Source of the DNA: Cornus controversa
Taxonomy: Eukaryota; Streptophyta; Magnoliopsida; Cornales; Cornaceae
Assembly: GCA_026545225.1 (NCBI GenBank)
Contig: CM048848.1
Location: 24,840,806-24,904,805 of the forward strand
Length of the DNA: 64,000 nucleotides
Reading direction: 5' to 3'
Below are positions 58,436-64,000 of the stretch, one piece after another. Both the position numbers and the translations under genes were made by a program. Each line of letters starts with the position of its first letter. Position 1 is the first letter of the stretch. The notes beneath the pieces were generated by a model, which saw nothing but the letters and a program-made list of their open reading frames with translations, ran no database searches and had not been told where the DNA came from.

Positions 58436-61400
58436 TTGGTTAATTTAGTTGTGAATTTCATGATGTCTCATGTTGTGTCTTTTGATGAGGAAATTGTTTT
58501 ACCCCAATTTTCTGATTCTATAACTGGCATGCATCTTGAGTGGTCTAAGTTGAAAAGGGACTATGAAAATTTGTTGGAAAAATTGAAACTTGCTGAACTT
58601 GATAGAAATATTTACAAATTGGAAGTTTCTGTTACCAATAAAAATTTAGAAGAACTTAGACATGGAAAGATGAATCTTCTTGGTAAAGTTGAATTTCTGG
58701 AACAGGAAGTTAAACAGATTAAAGGGTTTAATAATTCACTTGAGCATAAGATTGATAACTTGAATTGTGAACTTGTTAAATCTAATCAGTCTTTCCAGAA
58801 ATTTAACTCTGACACTTGCAAATTTGGTAAGTTGGATTTTTCTAAAAACTTGAGTAACAAAGAAGAATTGTGTTCAACTTCAAAGGAATTGTCATTTTTA
58901 AAATCAAAAGATATTTTTGTGAAAGTTGAGACTAAGCCTTCTATTATTACTCATGCTCTAAAACTTGCTCCAACATGTCATTTTTGTGGACAAATAGGTC
59001 ATATTAAATACAAGTGTCAAAAGAGAAAAGTTGAACTGAAAAAACATAAAAATTTAAACAGTTCAAGAGTTTTGCTGAATGAGATGAAAGAACTTGAAAA
59101 GAAGCAACAGGAATTGAAAGAAAAATTTGATAAATTGAATTGCTTTAATTCTGTTCTAGGCAATAAGAAGAAAAAGCCCCTTGAGACTGATAATTCTGAT
59201 TCTAAAACAGTTAGGAAATCATTTGATAAAAAATCTGAAACTGTTTGGGTGAAAAAGAATAATCTGAAATGTTTTGTCATGCACACTGCACTTAGAGCAC
59301 TTGGTCCTATAGATTGGTACTTTGATAGTGGTTGCTCTAGGCACATGACTGGGGATAGAACATTGTTTACCACTTTTAAGGATTATACTGGTGGATCTGT
59401 TACCTTTGGTGATGGCAATGCATCTAAAGTAAGTGGTAAAGGTAAAATTGATTTTCCTGTTTTTGGTGAATTGAAAAATGTTCCATATGTTAAAGGTTTA
59501 GCTGCAAACTTGTTGAGTATCAGTCAAATATGTGATAGTGGTTTTCAAGTTAATTTACTGAACATGGATGTTTTGTAACTAATGAGCAGGGTGATTGTAT
59601 TTTGAAAGGATCTAGAACTCCTGAAAATTATTATGTGATATTTTCAGATCCTTCACATATGTGTTTTTCTGCTATGACTGATGAAGCTATTTTGTGGCAT
59701 AGGAGACTTGGTCATGTGAATTACAATGATTTGGTAAGTTTGTCTAATCATGAACAAGTTCGAGGTTTGCCTAAATTGAAAAGGCCAACAGATGAGGTAT
59801 GTGGACCATGTCAATTAGGTAAGCAAACTAGAGTGTCACATAAGAGACTTAAGCATCAAGTCACTTCAAGACCATTGGAACTAATTCATATGGATTTAAT
59901 GGGTCCAGTAAGAACTCAAAGCATAAGTGGTAAAAAGTATATGCTTGTAATGGTTGATGATTTTTCTAGATTTACTTTTATTGCTTTCTTGAGAGAAAAA
60001 TCTGATGCTTTTGTGTTCTTCAGGTCAATTTGCCAAAGGATTCAGAATGAGAAAGGATATGCAATAACTCGTGTTAGGAGTGATAGAGGAGGTGAGTTTG
60101 AACCTAGACCTTACATTGAGTATTGTGATAATCTTGGCATAAGTCATGAATTTTCTGCACCTAAAACACCTCAGCAGAATGGTGTAGTTGAAAGAAAGAA
60201 TAGGACAATTGCAGAGATGACACGTACTATGCTTCATGAAAGTAAGTTAGCTAAACATTTTTGGGTTGAAGCTGTTAGTACTGCTTGTCATGTTTTAAAC
60301 AGGGTGTACCTTAGGCCTGGAACTGAAAAGACTGCATATGAATTGTGGTATGGAAAGACGCCCAATATTAAACACTTTAGAGTCTTTGGGAGTAAATGTT
60401 ATATCCTTAGAGATAGGGAGAATTTAGGAAAATTTGACTCTAGAAGTGATGAAGGATACTTTTTGGGATATGCAATAAATAGTCGGGCGTATAGGGTGTA
60501 TAACCGTCGCACTAAAGTTGTAATGGAGTCAATTAATGTTGTGATTGATGACTCAAGGCCTAAGGAGATACATGATCAACCTGAGGAAGAAGAAGGTATA
60601 AACTCCTTAGGGTTACCTGAGAGTGACCCTAGTGAGAGAGAGGTTGAGAAAGAAAGTGAAACTGAGGATGAAGGTGAGCATGTAGGTGGTGATGAAATTG
60701 TTGATGATACACATGCACCTATAGAAAATCCTATACCACATGAGGAAGTCCCAATGTCTGGCAGTTCTAGGATTCGAAGTAGTCATCCATTGACTAATGT
60801 GATAGGGCCATGGGAGGAAAGAAATACTAGGAGTAGAGTCCGAGATAACATAGGACACTCATGTCATATGGCTCAATTTGAACCTAAAAATGTTGATGAA
60901 GCTCTTCAAAGTTCTAATTGGCTTATAGCAATGCAAGAAGAGTTGAATCAATTTGTGAAAAATGATGTTTGGGAGTTAGTGCCTCAACCTAAGGATATGA
61001 ACATCATAGGAACTAAATGGATTTTTAAAAACAAACTTGATGAGAATGGGCTTGTAATGAGAAATAAAGCCAGGTTAGTTGCACAAGGATATACTCAAGT
61101 TGAAGGAATTGATTTTGATGAAACTTTTGCACCAGTTGCTAGACTTGAGTCTATTCGTCTTCTTCTTGCTCTTGCATGTCACTTTAAGTTTAAATTGTTT
61201 CAAATGGATGTTAAAAGTGCTTTTCTAAATGGTATTTTGCAAGAAGAAGTGTATGTAGCTCAACCTAAAGGTTTTGTTGATCCTCATAATCCTGATCATG
61301 TTTTCCATTTGAAAAAGGCTCTTTATGGTTTGAAACAAGCTCCTAGAGCATGGTATGAAAAATTGACTTCTTATTTGTTACATAAGGGCTTTAGGAGAGG

Positions 61401-62406
61401 GGGAGCTGATAAAACTTTGTTCATAATCAGGAAAGGGAAAAATTTGCTTGTTGCTCAAATCTATGTGGATGATATTGTTGTTGGTTCTACTTCTGATAAC
61501 CTTGTTCATGAATTTGCTAAAGATATGGGTAATACTTTTGAGATGAGCATGGTTGGTGAACTAACATTTTTTCTTGGACTCTAGGTGAAGCAATTTGATG
61601 ATGGGATTTTTATATCTCAAACTAAGTATGCAAAGGAGTTAGTCAAGAAATTTGGTTTGGAAGGTTCCAAACATGTGCAAACTCCTATGAGTACTTCTTC
61701 CAAGTTGGAAAAGAACTCTAATTCTAAGAGAGTTGATCCTTCATTATATAGGAGTATGATTGGCAGCTTGTTGTATTTAACAGCAAGTAGGCCTGATATT
61801 GCATTTAGTGTAGGAGTATGTGCTAGGTATTAAGCTGATCCTATAGAACAACATCTCATTGCAGTCAAGCGCATTATTCGATATGTCAATAGCTCTTTGA
61901 ATTATGGATTGCATTTTTCTATGGAGTCTAATTCTGAGATTGCAGGTTACACTGATGCTGATTGGGCTGGTAACAAGGATGATAGGAAAAGTACTTCAGG
62001 TGGTTGTTTCTATGTTGGTACTAATCTTGTTTCATGGTACAGCAAGAAGCAAAATTGTGTTTCCTTATCATCATGTGAAGCTGAATATATTGCTGCTGGA
62101 AGTTGTTGCACACAACTACTTTGGATGAAGCAGATGCTACTGGATTATGGAATTGAACAAGGTACAATGTCTATCTTTTGTGATAACAATAGTACAATTA
62201 ATATCTCAAAGAATCCAGTTTTGCATTCTAGGACAAAACACATTGACATTCGACATCATTTTATTCGGGAATTAGTTGAACAAAATGTCGTATCTTTGGA
62301 GAAAGTGCATACTGATAATAATTTGTCCGACATTCTCACAAAGCCTTTAGATGCTTCTAGGTTTCATCGCCTTAGGAAATCTATAGGCATTTGTTGTCTT
62401 GATTAG
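58436..62406 (+). pseudogene. SIRE-A gag-pol region
   Basis: The recognised parts in order: a Lys/Glu-rich coiled-coil section; a CCHC zinc knuckle (CHFCGQIGHIKYKCQ, near 58975); protease (WYFDSGCSRHMTGD, near 59320); GAG-pre-integrase ([25 protein letters not shown]); integrase core ([41 protein letters not shown]); RT ([66 protein letters not shown] with the YVDD catalytic motif); and RNase H (ADWAGNKDDRKSTSGGCFYV, SLSSCEAEYIAAGSC, RTKHIDIRHHFIRE). Integrase before RT is diagnostic for Ty1/copia. Fossil, largely continuous, with about three breaks. Confidence 0.93.
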
Positions 62407-63690
62407 ATTGCATAGCATTGACATAATCTAGAAAGGAACTTCATATTCATCTTATGAGTCTAGATTATGCATTGAACCTTGAAGTTTTAGGTTTATTTTT
62501 ATTTTTATTTTTATTGAGAAGTTAAGCAAACCATATTAGAATTAGTATGTTTGAACACAAGAAAATTAGTGACACGTAGATTACATGTGTATAACATAGT
62601 ATGGCTAAGAGTTGAAAATTTGGTTTTGCTTACTTATTTCGTTTAGTAGATGAATCATGATGAGTACATTTACTGGATTATTTTTATGTCATTATTTTGG
62701 TCAAAGATAATGTTGACATGATAGAGCATTATCTTGGGAATTGAATGTTCAATATTGTGCTAAAGACCAAAAAGAGTGATGAGTGAAAAAAAAATATATC
62801 AACAGCTGGAAAAGAAAAGAAAAAAAAAATGAAAAATTGCTGTTGAGCATATTCTTATGGAAAAGGCTACCTTCGGGATTTGTTCGAAGCTACCACTACA
62901 ACATAAATCTCCAATGAGATATCTTTTGAAAAGAGTTGTTTTGAGGAAATAGCTGGCTACCCGTAAGAGTGAAAGCCACCGAATATGTATGTGCGAGGAA
63001 CAATAAAAGAAAATTTGAAAGTCTGTGCACATGTTGATTGTTTGATTTCTGAGTGAATGTAATGTCATTGAAATATTGTCTGGAAATCTGAACAATTGGC
63101 AAAAGAAATATTTTGGCTTATGGAAATTTATGGTGATTTTACTACACTTACTAAGTGTGTGAAACTAATTGATTAAGCTTTGGTTTTAGTTTGTTGTGTT
63201 CATATAGTCTTGTGGAGTTAATATTTTCTATTGTTTACATATACAAGTTCTATATGCTTGCTTGCTTCCTCCTTATTATTTTTTTATTTCTTTTGAGTCC
63301 CTTGTCAATTTGTGACAAAAAGGGGGAGAGATTTGGGACTTTCAGGGGGAGAGTTGTCTAGTCATTTATCATTAAGGGGGAGATAAATTGTTTGAGAGAG
63401 AGCATTACATAGCATTGGCATTACATGTTGTGTTTTATTCTTGCTTATGGTTATGCTTATTTATCTTTATTAAGCTTTCACGAAGGTATCTTTGAGTGGT
63501 GTTTTGCAGATTATCGTGGTTCATCATATTTGCTGAATATAGGTGTTCTTCATATTTGCCACAAGCTCAAGATCAAAGTGAATGCTCAGTTTGGTTCAGA
63601 TATGTTTTTATTTTTGACAACATTGTAATTTATCTTTTCTGTTGCGGGGTAGATTACATATTGTCTAGGTTGGTTTTGTCACGAAATTGC
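62407..63690 (+). other. SIRE-A 3' untranslated region
   Basis: No env-like ORF was recognised here, unlike SIRE-B. It contains repeated purine tracts of the family: AAAAAGGGGGAGAG (63317-63330), TCAGGGGGAGAG (63342-63353) and TAAGGGGGAGAT (63374-63385), besides the one that abuts the LTR. Confidence 0.8.
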
Positions 63691-63703
63691 CAAAGGGGGA
63701 GAT
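63691..63703 (+). promoter_or_regulatory. Polypurine tract of SIRE-A
   Basis: CAAAGGGGGAGAT directly before the LTR start TGTGAGATATAT. Confidence 0.88.
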
Positions 63704-64000
63704 TGTGAGATATATAATTGTAATTGGCAAATTTCAGTGTCAAAACTTGTTGATCGAGTTGTAATTTTTGTTTGATCTTGTGTCTCGATCTTCGGAGCTG
63801 AACGGAAGGTGTCTCGATACCGTGGATTTGATGAGGACATCACTTAGAACAGGTATGTGAGTGAGCACACTATGTTTTGAAGTTTGGTGGGCTTAGGACT
63901 TGAAAAATATGCTTTAAAAGTTAAAATTGAGTTTTTGCTAAGTCCCACCAGTCCCCAAAAATGAGGACCGGTCCAACTTATCTCGGGACTTTTGATTTTG
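63704..64000 (+). repeat. 3' LTR of SIRE-A, cut by the window edge
   Basis: First 297 bases of the LTR, four substitutions from the 5' copy. Confidence 0.93.

Larger units (their letters stand above)
57161..64000 (+). mobile_element. SIRE-A: SIRE-type Ty1/copia element, nearly whole in layout, a few breaks
   Basis: Young copia element running off the right edge. It has a 5' LTR, an initiator tRNA-Met primer site, gag zinc knuckle, protease, integrase, RT and RNase H in copia order, then a 1.3-kb 3' untranslated region with several GGGGGAGA tracts and the start of the 3' LTR. The visible 297 bases of the 3' LTR differ from the 5' LTR at four positions (about 1.3 percent), implying insertion roughly 0.5-1 million years ago at usual plant rates. 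About three breaks in the coding part. The GGGGGAGATTGTGAGATATAT junction and tRNA-Met primer site are characteristic of the SIRE/Maximus lineage. Confidence 0.92.

Overview
This is plant nuclear DNA, most likely from a eudicot. It is a nested stack of LTR retrotransposons: Athila-type and Tekay-type Ty3/gypsy elements and SIRE-type Ty1/copia elements. They are joined at the right by one CACTA-type DNA transposon end, one tRNA-derived SINE and broken fragments of at least three host genes (XBAT31-like RING/ankyrin E3 ligase, kinesin-7, HD-Zip I). I see no intact host gene, no rRNA or tRNA gene and no CRISPR array. Such a composition is typical of gene-poor pericentromeric heterochromatin; this placement is inference.

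Layout. 1-8546: Athila-1 (+), running in from the left, with gag, protease, integrase tail, env-like ORF and 3' LTR. It sits inside the 3' LTR of Athila-3 copy I (-, 8547-13510), which itself sits in the LTR of SIRE-B (-, 13511 to about 16600). 16950-22113: Athila-2 (+), with pol, env-like ORF and 3' LTR, placed in a Tekay-like LTR full of minisatellites (22114-22837). 23099-23670: a second Tekay-like LTR piece. 23671-33384: a Tekay chromovirus (-) with 3-kb LTRs. 33385-44355: Athila-3 copy II (-), carrying a clean solo LTR (39726-41242) flanked by a perfect 5-bp target duplication. 44356-47381: exons of an XBAT31-like gene (-) with kinesin-7 exons in the intron between them. 47382 onward: CACTA terminus with a large foldback, then an eroded stretch holding a SINE, a local duplication and an HD-Zip I fragment. 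57161-64000: SIRE-A (+), the youngest and most complete element, with LTRs about 98.7 percent identical over the visible 297 bases.

The most interesting signal is not coding. Nearly every element carries, in an LTR or in the untranslated gap between pol and the env-like ORF, an array of short dyad-symmetric units, and most families use a different unit: TCGATTGATCGA (Athila-1 and Tekay), CGATGCATCG (Athila-2), GGGCGATCGATCCCC-like (Athila-3), GGACCGGTCC (both SIREs), GAGTA-loop-TACTC hairpins (Tekay LTR) and GGCA-loop-TGCC hairpins (Tekay-like LTR). In the Tekay LTR hairpins the outer arms differ from unit to unit yet mostly stay complementary within each unit, which looks like compensatory change. 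A common architecture without common sequence suggests a shared structural role in the retroelement RNA or DNA.

The LTR-element descriptions below treat these copies as fossils: parts, boundaries and approximate ages only.
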